A stretch of DNA of 64,000 nt from Euglena gracilis (GCA_039621445.1 CP154956.1:77620474-77684473); one strand, 5' to 3'; positions 9,656-20,300 are shown, numbered from the stretch's first letter. Numbers and translations: made by a program. The notes: generated by a model from the letters alone, not told the origin.

Positions 9656-9763
9656 AACACAGACTTTGACCAAAGCCATGTTGCTATAAACACAGCCTTA
9701 AACGGTGAACTTCACCATAGGTGGGGGGGGGTCAAAATTACCAAAGTCTACTGCCTGATCTCT
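9656..9763. repeat. Right inverted-repeat arm
   Basis: This is the reverse complement of 2664-2711 plus 1197-1263, with the two parts contiguous. It marks the right boundary of the inverted-repeat structure that encloses the LINE. A target duplication could not be defined. Confidence 0.65.
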
Positions 9764-9778
9764 TCTGGGTCATATTTA

Positions 9779-9972
9779 CCATGCCCCCCCCCCCGATACT
9801 GTCCCCCCCCCCCCGATAGTGTCCCATACCCCTGCCATGGGACCCGGCCGGCCGGTCCTAAAGGAATTTTGTCGACCCCCCCCCCCCGATAGTGTCCCCC
9901 CCCCCCCGATAGTGTCCCATACCCGCCCTGCCGTTGGGCCGGGTATGGGACACTGTCGGGGGGGGGGCATGG
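9779..9972. mobile_element. MITE with CCATGCCCCC terminal inverted repeats and TA flanks
   Basis: The left end CCATG, a C run, GATACTGTCCC and the right end GGGACACTGTC, a G run, CATGG are inverted copies over at least 30 bases, allowing for C-run length. TA flanks each end (9777-9778 and 9973-9974), as expected for Tc1/mariner-type target duplication. There is no coding content. A second family member is at 18124-18278. Confidence 0.7.
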
Positions 9973-10394
9973 TAGCAACTGTCTGCAAGCACCTTGTTCA
10001 ACGATAGACGATAGAAAAAATTTGGCTTCCAAGGGGCGTTTCCCCCGCCCCCCGCCCCGTCCCCACCGCGTCCCATACACCCCCTTAACGTTTTCTCATC
10101 TGCAATTCTGAGTTGAACGTTGTTGCCACAGGGGCTGCTCGCCAACCTTATAGCTCAAAGCCCTGGCAAACTAGAAAGATGAGGAAAGGGAGAGGTGTTG
10201 TGACCTCTTTGCCAAGGGAGGGATGAGAGCCGTCACTCTGCACTATGGGAAAGTGCACCCTGCCATCACCGCCATTGTACTGATGGTTCAGTGGTGGAAC
10301 GTCTGCGTGTGGGTTTGATGATCATCGGTTTGATCTTGACTCATTTCAGAATTTTTATTGACCATTTTTTTCCCTATCATTTTTTGATACGAGA

Positions 10395-10560
10395 AATGTG
10401 TCCATAACCGGTTTGGGCGTGAAGCCGTGGGACAAACACCGGCAGCCCGAAACGGTGTTCTGTTCCACGGCTTCACGTCTGAACCGGTGTTATGGACACA
10501 GTTGTTAAAACCGTGTTTTAGGGGCTTTGACTTCCCGCCCGAACCGGCATTCATGAACGT
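10395..10560. repeat. Hairpin repeat block of the GAACGCCGGTTCGG type
   Basis: Nested palindromes made of CGGGCGTGAAGCCGTG, CACGGCTTCACG and GAACCGGTGTT, related to the blocks at 2.5, 15.0, 15.8 and 23.2 kb. Confidence 0.7.
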
Positions 10561-10616
10561 GAACGTCATCACGTTGGGGTGGTGGGCGGTAGCCTGCAAG
10601 GAGGACGCAGGCCGAC

Positions 10617-12735
10617 TAAGTTAGTTAGTTAGTTAGATAGTCAAAGGAGCAAGGCTATATACAAAGCGGAAGTGGGGTGATGTAAGGGGCAAGGGCAAAG
10701 CCCAAGCGAAGGCCCGCTTCTTTTTTTTGAGACAGAAAAAAGTAATGTACATAGCAGGTTCTCATGGTGGGAGGGAGGAGAGCCGAAAGTAAAGTACAAA
10801 GGAAAGGGCTGTGAAACGCACGGTGCAGAGAGGTGGTCTGTCAGCTGTACGACGGGCGGGAGGAAGCTAGGGGGAGTGGGTGTTCCTTCCGGGGGAGTGC
10901 TCTTGGCGCGGGTCGCTTTAGGTGTCTCTGGGTGGTTTTTGCTTGGTGGCTTTTGTGTGTACGGTTATCGGTCTTGGTGTGCTCCGCCCGGGCGTGCCCG
11001 GTGTTGTTCAGGGTATGCGTGCCTTGGTCGCCAGGATTTTGGCTATTTGCCTCGTTAGGGATATCGATAGTTGTTCCTGCAGCTCGTTTGCTTTGCTCTG
11101 GCGCTGCTCTCCCTCTTGCCAGGAGGCAGCTCTTTGTAGTATTTGTTTGATGTTCTTGGCTCCTTCTGGTCCCCAGCCACCCCATGTGCCGAAGGCGGCT
11201 GTGGTGAAGCTCCACCCTGCCTTTTGGCAGGGCTCGTCATACTTGTCGTGTTTCTGTTTTTCTTTTTGTTCCAGAAACAGTTTCCACTTTTCTTTGCTTT
11301 GTCGATTGGCATTCTGCCAACTGTGGACGATTGTCAGGTCGAGTGCGGTGGGTTGGCCGTTGTTCCAAGCGGTGGGTTGGCCGTTGTTCCAAGCAGACAG
11401 GAGCAGATCGGCTGGCCTTAGGTGTTGATCTGGTTGATTCGGGATCTGTACTTCTTTGGTTACACCTTGTCCGGAAGTCCTCAAGATCTCAAACAGTTTG
11501 TCCTGTAGGGCGTTGTGTCTTTCAGAGTAGTTGTTGCGAAGACAGCAGAGCAGATGGTCTCCCCATTCATCCACTGCAGCGTCACATCCCGGGCACTTGG
11601 GGGAATCTTTGGCATCCAACAAGGGCACTCCAAGCCACCACTTCAATGAGAGGATATACTCCTCCGATGATAGGTTTGTGTGAAGTGAGGCTAGGGGTGT
11701 TGCTCTCATCCAAGCCGACCCCAATCCGTTTTGTGTCTCCGACAGTCTGGCTTGGTCCCACGGTGAGCTGGCGGAGTAGAGCTTGTCTAGGGAGGCCCGA
11801 TGGAGATGGGTTGTCCACCAGTGTTGTGATTGCTGATCGTTATCCGCCAATCGGATGTCATCAGGGTTGTCGAGCCATCGTTGCAAGGGGCCCACATTGG
11901 GCCAGGTGAATGTCTGCAGTGTGCGCACGGCATTTTGAACAGACGCATGATTGACTTTGGCTGCGTAGAGGGGTAGCTGTATTACGGTGCTGCCTTTGGC
12001 ATAGAATTTGGCGAGGGCTGCAAGTCGTGCTGGTCCCTGGATGAGGCAAGGGTCTTATGCCGCATCCCCCGAGGTGCAAAGGAGTGCAAACTTGCCGTCT
12101 TTGGTGGGTTGTGAGGGCCACTCCAAGGATGTCCTCAAAGCCTTTGATGATCGTCTCCGAGCATTGTGCGATACTTTTGGACAGAGGTTGTGAATCCGTC
12201 CCTCGGAGGAGGTGTGTGATTCTGCAGCCATCAGCAAAGTTACGCAGCAAATGATGTGCAACCTGGCTGTCCCCCAAGCTGGTGATTTTGTCGATGAGAC
12301 TTTCCAGGTCCTCTTGTGCTGCCGCCCAGGAGTTGTCCAAGAAAGTTGTTGTGTTCGGGAAACCCACCGGTATCCCCAACACTTTGATGCCTTCCCCCGG
12401 CTGCCAGGGTTTGTGTGTCATGTTATGCTTGGCTGCAATGTCTGCTCCACAGGGCCCCCATGTGATGCATTTTTGTGGATTGAGATGTGCCCCACTGTCG
12501 GTCCAATGTCTTTCAGAAGCTGCACTGCGGCGTGAATGCTTTCGGTTTGGCCAATGAGCACCCCATCATCTCAGTACCAACCGCTCCATAAGAGGCCCGC
12601 TTCTCCATCCTGGGCCACTCCTAGTGAGAAACGCACGTCAGCGAAAATAGGAACACCGCTCAAAACGACTGTTGTCGTTGTCATGAAACTCAGGCCACAC
12701 TCAATAAATCCTGTGGCCGAATACATATTTTTTAA
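10617..12735 (-). mobile_element. Decayed antisense LINE of a second subfamily
   Basis: On the minus strand this remnant runs from RT motif C to the endonuclease and a 3' untranslated region. It ends in a short tandem (CTAA)n tail, seen on the plus strand as GTTAGTTAGTTAGTTAGA at about 10620-10638. A simple-repeat tail is common for LINEs. Its protein differs clearly from the LINE at 2.9-8.3 kb, so it is another lineage. The 5' part is missing beyond about 12735. Confidence 0.75.
11008..12610 (-). pseudogene. Broken LINE reverse transcriptase and endonuclease
   Basis: Reading 5' to 3' on the minus strand: an RT motif C region in which the catalytic motif reads Y-stop-D-D (TGA near 12575), a downstream RT segment with GIKVLGIPVGFPNT and LHLGGCGIRPL, and then a separate frame (11928-11008) with the finger CPGCDAAVDEWGDHLLCC. 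The endonuclease residues RPADLLL, ALDLTI and KHDKYDE follow. The frame changes between 11928 and 11861. A 24-bp in-frame duplication gives AWNNGQPT twice just before the endonuclease Asp. The stop in the active site and the frameshifts mean it cannot make functional enzyme. Plus-strand frames across it are antisense shadows. Confidence 0.8.
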
Positions 12736-13146
12736 AATCCTGGAATTGATTTTGAAAAACGTGGTTTTGAACTGCCGCCCTCCAAACACCCTCCAAGACC
12801 CCAAAATCACCACTCTGGGCTTTGGTGCCGAAGGAAAATAGCTACTTTGAGGGGGGGGGTGAACCAAAATTTGCCAAAAACTTTGGCCACTTTGGGAGGG
12901 GGGACACTTTGAGGGGGGTGAGGGTATTATTTTTAGGAGAGTCCCAACTCTCCTTGTTGCTTGCCTGAATGGTGGACAGCAGGATGGGCCACTTGTTCGG
13001 TTTTCCAGAATCAGAATCATTTCCAGAATCATTTGCTCCCAGATAAATGGATATGATTTCTGATGGTTGTGATACCATCATGATTTCTGAGCGCTCCGGC
13101 GCTGTCCATGATGGCACAGACTTCCAAGTTTGGGCGACAACAACCA

Positions 13147-13403
13147 TGCAGTCAACAGGCAAGAAGAGGAAACTCTCTGAGTTTCCACCCACACACCAGA
13201 TTTTCACAGAGCAGGGAACATTAACCCAGTTCCTTCTCAAGATCCTCCAGAAGGTGGAAGCCATTGACAACCATGAAAGTATTCCATTGCCTGAAGTCAC
13301 TGAGGACAATTTGGTCTCTTCATTGCAATATGCTGCTCTTCGATGCCAAAGTTTGCTGGAAGTGGAAGAAAGCCTGCAGGCTGTGGAATCTTCTGTGGAC
13401 ATG
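13147..13403 (+). CDS. Candidate exon with basic nuclear-signal-like start
   Basis: An ATG at 13147 (context ACAACCATGC) opens about 86 codons beginning with the basic cluster GKKRKLSEF. A predicted helical region follows (TLTQFLLKILQKVEA, then SLQYAALRCQSLLEVEESLQ), up to ATGGAG and a possible donor GTTTGC at 13404. The frame stays open past that point into GTGGGT-rich intronic-looking sequence. Composition is protein-like and differs from surrounding repeats. I do not recognise the family. It could be the first exon of a gene continuing to the 17 kb exons, but no phase-matched link was proven. Confidence 0.35.
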
Positions 13404-13699
13404 GAGGTTTGCCAATGTCTGCCCCTCAGTGTGTGGCATGTGTTGGTTGGTCACCACACGGGACCCCATGAGTGGTGGGTGGGTGGGGGGCACAGCCTGC
13501 CTGGTTTTTTTGTTATTTTTTTTTGCCCCAGACCCCCAAGGGATGTGGTTTTTGAGCCATTGTAGGTGGCCAGTTTGTGGCGGGGGTGGGGGGGTGAGAG
13601 TGGAAAAAATGTTTTCTGTTTGTGGGGATGTGGGCGGCGTTGGAGTAAAAACGTTTGCAGGGGAATGGGGGCAAATATGAAAAAAATCGTTGTTTTTTT

Positions 13700-14118
13700 G
13701 GTACTTGTCTGTTATCGTACGACGGACCCCCCCCCCCTTTTGGTTATGGTACGACGCCCTATTTTTGGGTTGTACAGGGTTATTTGAAGGAGTAGGGTTA
13801 GGTGCGCACCTGCTACGTTGCGCTACATGGCCACGTTGCGCTCCATGGCCATGTTGCGCAACATGGCCATGGAGCGCAACGTGGCCATGTAGCGCATGGT
13901 GGGGTTATTTGAAGGAGTAGGGTTAGGTGCGCACGTGTCCCTGTTGCGCTACACGGCCACGTTGCGCTCCATGGCCATGTAGCGCAACATGGCCGTGTAG
14001 CGCAATGTGGGCGCACCTAACCCGATTCCTTTAAATAACCCTAAAGCAACCCAAAAAATGGGTGTCGTACCATAACCAAAAGGGGGGGGGGTCCGTCGTA
14101 CGATAACAGACAAGTACC
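13700..14118. mobile_element. Inverted-repeat element, GGTACTTGTCTGTTA ends, 8-bp flanks
   Basis: The two halves are long imperfect inverted copies. They start GGTACTTGTCTGTTATCG and end in its reverse complement, with internal copies of GTTGCGCTACATGGCCACG forming further palindromes. Identical 8-bp direct repeats, GTTTTTTT, flank it (13692-13699 and 14119-14126). There is no ORF of its own, so it is non-autonomous. It shares its terminal 15 bases with the larger element at 14794-16437. Confidence 0.7.
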
Positions 14119-14193
14119 GTTTTTTTTGTGGGGTTGGGGTGGGGGGAGAAACCCCCCTCAAAACGTTTTTTTTCATTTTTTTTTCGTGACCCA

Positions 14194-14272
14194 CATACAA
14201 AATGGTTGCCTCTGCGGAGACTCCGCAGAGGCTCCCAGGCAACCAGCCTCCGCGGAGCCTCTAGTGACCAAA
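14194..14272. repeat. Compact palindrome with GCCTCTGCGGAGACTCCGCAG
   Basis: GCCTCTGCGGAG/CTCCGCAGAGGC forms a near-perfect hairpin, framed by GGTTGCC and GGCAACC and followed by CCTCCGCGGAGCC. A related palindrome is at 30224-30305. Confidence 0.65.
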
Positions 14273-14793
14273 AGTCAGGATTCCACATTTGCTGGGAGCC
14301 GTCATCAATGCATGCATTCTGTATCGTAAACTGTGTCCCAGACACAGACTCGGGCGTAAGGACTGTGCCTGGCACGGACCAGGGCACCAGCTCAAGTCAG
14401 TGTCCCAGGCACAGTCCTCACGCCCAAGTCCTTGTCTGGGACACAGTTTTTGGAGTAAATGTCTGATTGATGTGGCACAGAACGTTCACCCGTTTGCTAT
14501 TTGCACCGCAAACAGGCTGTATTTTAGTCGGGTGCCAACCCCACCCCGGGGGGGGGGGGCCTGCCTGGGCAGGTGTTCCAAGGCACAAAACTCCGACCCC
14601 CAGGGGGGGGGGGCATTCGGCCAAAAGTGCCCAGCAGGCACTCCAGCGCCAAAGGCGCCGGAAGGCTTGTTTTCAAGGAAAATGGCCTTTCTTCTCGTGA
14701 TGGGATCAGACCATTGCTTAACACCTGTCCCAGAACACCTCCGGGGGGGGGGGTGACTGACTGGTTTTTTCAGAGCGACTGACTGGTTTTTTG

Positions 14794-16437
14794 GGTACTT
14801 GTCTGTTAGTCGATCCACGGCAGTGCATCAAGTCTGTTGGTCGATCCACACCTATTTTTGGCCTACTTTGGGTCACTGAGGGACAGGGAAAGCACAAAAC
14901 AGGGTCAGAAGATACGGCTGGTGTCAGCACAGGGTCTGCAGAGTTAGGGTTAGGTTTAGGGTTAGGTTTTGATACGAAAACTGTGTCCAGAACGCCGGTT
15001 CGGGCGGCAGCCCGAACCGGCTTTCTGGAACACGGCTTCACGCCCGAACCGGCGTTCTGGACACAGTTGTTGAAACCGTGGATTAGGGGCTCTGGCTTCA
15101 CGCCCGAACCGGCGTTCAAGGAATCACGGCCAATTTCGTCCTAAATACCCAGTTTCTGAACATTTTTGAGCATTTTTGGGCTCCTTTGGCTCATGGCCAT
15201 GTCGATCGGCCGCTTGAAATTCTCACACGTCCGATGTCATGTTACCCATCAATCGAAAGCTTTTCTCAAGGGCTTTTGACAGATGGCCACAGGATTCAGC
15301 CATCATGCACACAGCGCTTATTTTCAGCGATCGTGTATTCCAGGATTTGACATCCTGATTTGTGAAATCCCACACCTCAGCTGCCATACAGCATATCAAT
15401 TGAAAGCTCTCCCCAAGACCTTTCGCTTGGGAAGTTTGGCAGCCCCCCCCCCCCCTGGTGGTCGGACCCCCTCGGCACGGCAAAATGGGGACCCCCCCCC
15501 TTCTGGTCAGCCAACCCCCCCCCCCCCCGGGTATGCCAAACCATACCTTTGGGAAATCCGGCTGTCAGCCGCGGTGGACCCCCCCCTGGGGGACTGACCC
15601 CCTCGGCACGGCAAAATGGGGACCCCCCCCCTGGTGGCCGTCCTCGTCAGACGTGCCGAACCTCCTTGGTACCCTCAGAACTCAGCTACACTGCATAGCG
15701 CACAGAAAATTGCCGATCGCATGTTCCGACCCTTTTCACAAATTCCAAAATCCACTGTTCACCTGCCATGTTGCCCCTTCGGCGAAGTCGGCGTCCCTTG
15801 GACGCCGACTTCCCGCCCGAACCGGCGTTCTGGACGCCGGTTCGGCGCAGAAATTTCTGCGCCGAACCGGCGTCCTGAACGCCGGTTCGGGCGTGAAGCC
15901 AGAGCCCCAATACACGGTTTCAGGGTTAGGGGTAGGGTCAGGGTTAGGTTTAGGGTTAGGGCTAGGGCGAGGCTACTACGTGACCCTAACCCTAACCCTT
16001 ACCTTAACCCTATCCCTAACCCTATTTTTGGCCTACTTTGGGTCACTGATGTACAGGGAAAGCACAAAAAAAGGGTCAGAAGATACGGCTGGTGTCGGCA
16101 CAGAGAGTAAGGGTTGTCTAGAGAGTAAGGGTTAGGGTCACGGTTTAGGGTTAAGGTTAGGGTTTTGGGTTTTGGGTTAGGGTTAGGGTTAGGGTTAGGG
16201 TTACCTAAACCAAAACCCAACCCTAAACCCAAACCCGAACCCACAACCCTAACCCTAAACCCTGACCCTGAACCTGACCCTGACTCTAGACCCTGTGTCG
16301 ACACCAGCCGTATCTTCTGACCCTGTTTTGTGCTTTCCCTGTCCATCAGTGACCCAAAGTACATCAGTGACCCAAAGTAGGCCAAAATAGGTGTGGATCG
16401 ACCTGTTTTGCCGTGGATCGACTAACAGACAAGTACC
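14794..16437. mobile_element. Inverted-repeat element carrying telomere-like repeats
   Basis: The ends are inverted copies over about 165 bases (14794-14960 against 16270-16437), starting GGTACTTGTCTGTTAG and including GATCCACGGC and GAAGATACGGCTGGTGTC. Directly inside the arms lie TTAGGG-type repeats. A third copy of the arm interior is at about 16021-16110 in the left-arm orientation, so the element is internally rearranged. Exact 8-bp direct repeats GTTTTTTG flank it (14786-14793 and 16438-16445). The middle holds repeat family A and C-run sequence. No transposase was found. Confidence 0.65.
15923..16275. repeat. Interstitial telomere-like repeats in both orientations
   Basis: TTAGGG units with variants (TTAGGTTTAGGG, GGGGTAGGG) run on one strand at 15923-15970 and 16100-16205. 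They switch to CCCTAA units at 15980-16020 and 16215-16275. A short block also lies at 14940-14970. Degeneracy argues against a recent telomere addition. Confidence 0.85.
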
Positions 16438-17070
16438 GTTTTTTGGCCGTGACCCCCCTCCCCCCAGGGGTGGGGTGGGCCAGACCAAAAGTGGCTGAGT
16501 GGCCAACCGGCGCCGAATGCGCCGGAGAAAATTTTGGCCAAAAATGGCCTTGAAAGGCCAAAAAGTGACTGGTTTTCCTGAGTGGCCGACCCCCAGGGGT
16601 AAAGTGACTGACTGGCTTGGCCGAAAAAAGTGACTGACTGGTTTTTTCGGAGTGGAAAGTGATCACGGGGGAAGTATGCCGCTTTGGAGGAAGTCGGGAG
16701 GCAGCATCCATGATGTTGCACCCCATCCATACCATTGCTTAGCGACCCCCCCCAGGGGGGAGGGGGGTACCCCCCCCCCCGCCCCGTGACCCGCACCACC
16801 CCCTCAGGCTCCGTGCGGAAAATTTGCCATGCTACTTCTGGAGTTCGGGCCGACCACGGTCGGCTGTGGCTTATTGACCATGGTCCGCCCGACCAATGGT
16901 CGGCCCGACCTCCAGAACCAGGATGGCCAATATTCCGCCCGTCACGTCAGGACTTCAATAACCAATTTCGGGCCATTTTTGGGCAACCTTTATTTTTTTT
17001 TTGATGACAGAGTCCACCTCTCTCAATTGACAACCAAGCCCTGCCCAACCATTCCCTGTTGTTTTCACAG

Positions 17071-17123
17071 GTATCATCGATTGTGGACGTGCAGGGATAG
17101 ATGGGAAGCCCTTCGGTTTTGAG
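17071..17123 (+). CDS. Candidate internal exon, very good splice signals
   Basis: A pyrimidine-rich acceptor (CCTGTTGTTTTCACAG) is followed by 53 bases. In one phase they read IIDCGRAGIDGKPFGFE and end exactly on a GAG|GTAGGT donor. The exon needs one base from the previous exon and leaves in phase 0. Function is unknown. Confidence 0.4.
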
Positions 17124-17348
17124 GTAGGTGGTTTGGGGGGAGGGTCCGCACCACCCGGGGGGGGAGGCGGAAGGGGAAGCGAAGCTTACCACCGGGGAAA
17201 AGGGAGGGTAGAACCCCCCCCCCGCCCGGGCAGGTGTGAGAACCGGCAGATTGTCACGATGACCCCGGCCTGGTTCCCAGATTTTTTTTCCCCCAGTCGC
17301 GAGCAACTGGATTTTGAGTTTCCAAAGCAACTCTGTTTACAGCTAACC

Positions 17349-17505
17349 CCCGAAATGTTGGCCCCAAGTACCCAAAACCCTGGCCCCTGGTACCCGAAAT
17401 GTTGGCCCCAAGTACCCAAAACCCTTGCCCCTGGTACCCAAAATATTGGCACCAAGTACCTAAAACCCTGGCCCCAAGTACCCAAGTACCTGGCCCCTGG
17501 TTATT
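17349..17505. repeat. Minisatellite of GGCCCCAAGTACCCAAAAC units
   Basis: Tandem copies of a roughly 18-bp half-unit alternating GCCCCAAGTACCC and GCCCCTGGTACCC, with AAACCCTG or AAATGTTG spacers. Confidence 0.8.
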
Positions 17506-17562
17506 TGGCTCTAATTTCTTTCAGCCATCCATCTCCCAATTTCAGTTACCCCCTTTTTTTAG

Positions 17563-17774
17563 CATCAATGCCTGTCCGCCCGATGCGCCGTGGCCTCGTG
17601 CGGCATTTGCGGCGAGGGCCGTATCGAAGATTGACAAGGGATTTGTTGCGTACCATTTATGATCGTCTCACAGAAGATCCAGATATTTCGAACAATATTG
17701 TGTCAAAATTTCAGATTGAAATCAAGAACAATGAAGCGACTTCGATCAGAATTCCACTCAGCAAGGAACTTTGA
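17563..17774 (+). CDS. Candidate terminal exon of a small basic protein
   Basis: After a T-rich acceptor (CCCCCTTTTTTTAG) an ATG at 17568 opens 68 codons to a TGA at 17772-17774. The N-terminal part is strongly basic (MPVRPMRRGLVRHLRRGPYRR). The rest is mixed and protein-like (LLRTIYDRLTEDPD, then a beta-like end). It may be a complete small protein or the last exon of a gene. The 51-base exon at 17071-17123 does not join it in phase without extra sequence. A second frame (CLSARCAVASCGICGEG) is open over the first 23 codons and remains possible. Confidence 0.35.
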
Positions 17775-18123
17775 GATGTTTCATCAGTCCGGAACAACAA
17801 GGGGCTTTTTTTGTTTTCCTTTCTCTGTGGGTGTGCGGTACGCAAATCTGTTCTCTTGCATTTTTTTTGTGTTTTTTGATTTCAAAATTTGCTTTTTTTG
17901 TGTTTGCCGCCGATTTTTGCGTTTCTGTTGAGAAATTATTTTTGACTTGAAAATTTTGGATTTTCACATTTTGGGTCAGTTATTGTTATTGTGTTTCCCC
18001 TGCTTTCTCTCATTGCCCTCCTTGATAGGCCTTATTTTTTTTCCCGGAACCAGCGCGAAAAACATTTTTACAACATCCTGTTGAAGGAAGTGATCAGTAT
18101 GGCATCGTGTGCGGAGATGATTA

Positions 18124-18278
18124 CCATGCCCCCCCCCCCATATAAGCCCCCCCCCCCCTAGCTGGCCGAAAGCCGGCCCTTTGGCCGGGACCGACCCCCC
18201 CATATAAGACCCCCCATATAAGACCCCCCCTAGGATTTTGGCTCCCGAGGGGGGGTCTTATATGGGGGGGGGGCATGG
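18124..18278. mobile_element. MITE with CCATGCCCCC ends, second copy
   Basis: The ends are inverted copies: CCATG, a C run, ATATAAG on the left and CTTATAT, a G run, CATGG on the right. TA flanks both sides (18122-18123 and 18279-18280). Internally, CCCCATATAAGA units are repeated. It has the same terminal design as the element at 9779-9972. Confidence 0.7.
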
Positions 18279-18659
18279 TATGGATGGTGTAAAGTGCTCA
18301 TGAACTTTTGTGTGTGGTTGGATCTTCCAAAGGCTTCATTCCTGGTCTCGGACACTTCCTTCGATCGTGCTTGGTATTTTGATAAAATCGGTTATTTTTG
18401 ACCCCCCAAAAACGGCCCAAAAAACACCCCAAAATGGCCGCCGTTTTGGGCCGCAAAAGCCGGCGTGGCCAGGCGTGGCCAGGCGTGTCGGCAGCTGAAG
18501 GAGATAGAGGAGGGCCTCCAGCGGTGCATTTTGTCTGACCGACAATTTCGGTGGCAATGTGTGTTTTCTCGAGAGACTGTGAAGGAGAATGAGAAGGATT
18601 CAAATGACTTGAAACCCACCCAAATGCCTTCAGAAACCCCATTTGGGGGTCCATTTGCA

Positions 18660-19005
18660 AAAAATGAACCCCGATATGCGAACTTAGTTGGCCTACGGCC
18701 TCCTCCGGGGGGGCTGCCGCCCCCCCCCCCCCCGGACCCCCCGCCCAAAATAACAAAATCCCCTTGTGTGTGCAAAATGAGGAGGGCCAAATCGCGCTCC
18801 CGAATGAACCCCGATATGCGAACTTAGTCGGCCTACGGCCTCCTCCGGCTGCCGCCACCCCCCCCGGACCCCCCCGCCCAAACAAAGTAACAAAATCCCC
18901 TTGTGTGTGCAAAATGAGGAGGGCCAAATCGAGCTCCCGAATGAACCCCGATATGCGAACTTAGTCGTCCTACGTCCTCCTCCGGGGGGGCTCCTTAACT
19001 CCTGG
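18660..19005. repeat. Tandem repeat, 138-bp unit, about 2.5 copies
   Basis: GAACCCCGATATGCGAACTTAG recurs at 18667, 18805 and 18943, followed each time by GTCCTACG/GCCTACGG, a C or G run and CCTTGTGTGTGCAAAATGAG. Minus-strand long frames are repeat translations. Confidence 0.85.
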
Positions 19006-19195
19006 ACAAAGACAAGTTTCACAGAACCGGCGCAAAAAGAAGATATTACCCAATTTTTTTTGCAAATGGACCCCCGAATGGGGTTTCTGAAGGCATTTGG
19101 GTGGCTTTTGAGTCATTTTCCTTCATATTTGAATGAATTTTTTTGGAGGGGGGGCTTAAAAACTTTTTTAGAGGGGGGGTGGACTTAAAATTCGT

Positions 19196-19310
19196 GGTCG
19201 CTAGCGACTAGTCGCTAGCGACCAGCCTTATCACCAATGGTCGCTAGCGACTAGTCGCTAGAAAATGGTCGCTGGTGACCATGGTCGCTAGCGACTAGTC
19301 GCTAGCGACC
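19196..19310. repeat. Perfect 28-bp palindromes of GGTCGCTAGCGACT
   Basis: Two perfect 28-bp palindromes (19196-19223 and 19283-19310) built from GGTCGCTAGCGACT and its complement flank a third, partial copy near 19240-19262. The arrangement makes the whole 115 bases foldable. Confidence 0.85.
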
Positions 19311-19319
19311 ACCAAAAAA

Positions 19320-20300
19320 GTCCATCACCAATTTCTTGCTCGGGGCCACCATTTTGGGCTGTTTTCAGGGTCAAAAAAAAAAATTCCAAAATATCTCAAA
19401 AATGAAGCAAAATCAAAGGAAATGTCTGGACCAATTTGAAGCCCTCAAAATGCCCTATCTGACGGTGTTTTGATTTCCCCGCAACTCCCCGCCCAGCCCG
19501 AGATATGGCTGATTTACGACCCAAAACAGTGCCGCAGGCTTCTGATCTGCCGTTTTAAGCCCTTTTTGGTGTCAAAAAATCGGAAAATCAAAAAATTCAA
19601 ACTATATGAAAAATTTTGGGGAATCAAAGGAAATCACTTAAAATGAAGCTTTTGGGACCATGCAATCACTTAGTCACTGGCCGACCCCCACCCCCCCGGG
19701 GGGGGGGGTGGATGGTTTTTTCAGAGTGACTGACTGGTTTTTGGCCCGGACCCCCTCCCCTGGGAGGGGGTCGGCAAAAAAACTACTGAAGTGACCTGGC
19801 ACCAAAGGCGATGGTATTTTTTTTCTGCCTTTCTTTGACGTTTTTTTTTGGTCAAATCCCTTTAGATTCCAGAGTAGCCGACCCCCCCGGGGGGGTACTG
19901 ACTGGCTGGTTTACCAAGAAGTGACTGACTGGGTTTTCGAAGAGTGGAGCAACCCCCCTCCCCCCCCGGGGGGGGGGGGTCGGGGGGTCGGGTTGTTTGG
20001 TTGGGACCCTCTGTCGCCTCGTACAGATTGCCAGGGCCAGTTGGACGCCTGGCCCCTGATGTGCTTCATTTTGGACAGATTTGGCTTGCTTTGACTTGGC
20101 TGTTTTCGCCCCATTTTTTGGTTCAACAAATCAAAATTTTCAAAAACACCTCCAAAGCATTGGGTAATCAAAGGAAATTATTATTATTATTATTGGGGAC
20201 CTAAAACAAGGTCCCGGTCCAATGGGCTTTATTTTAGGTCTTGAATGATTCACTTTGATTCCCCACCATTTGAAAGAAATTTTGAAATATTCAATTTTTA
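19320..20300. other. Stretch without an identifiable gene
   Basis: Contains C(n)G(n) palindromes at about 19690 and 19965 and repeated GTGACTGACTGG motifs. Frames are short. No family resemblance or splice pairing was found. Confidence 0.5.

Noticed and set aside
10833-12557. Several plus-strand open frames across the antisense LINE
   Set aside because: They lie opposite recognisable RT and endonuclease sequence and have no family resemblance of their own.
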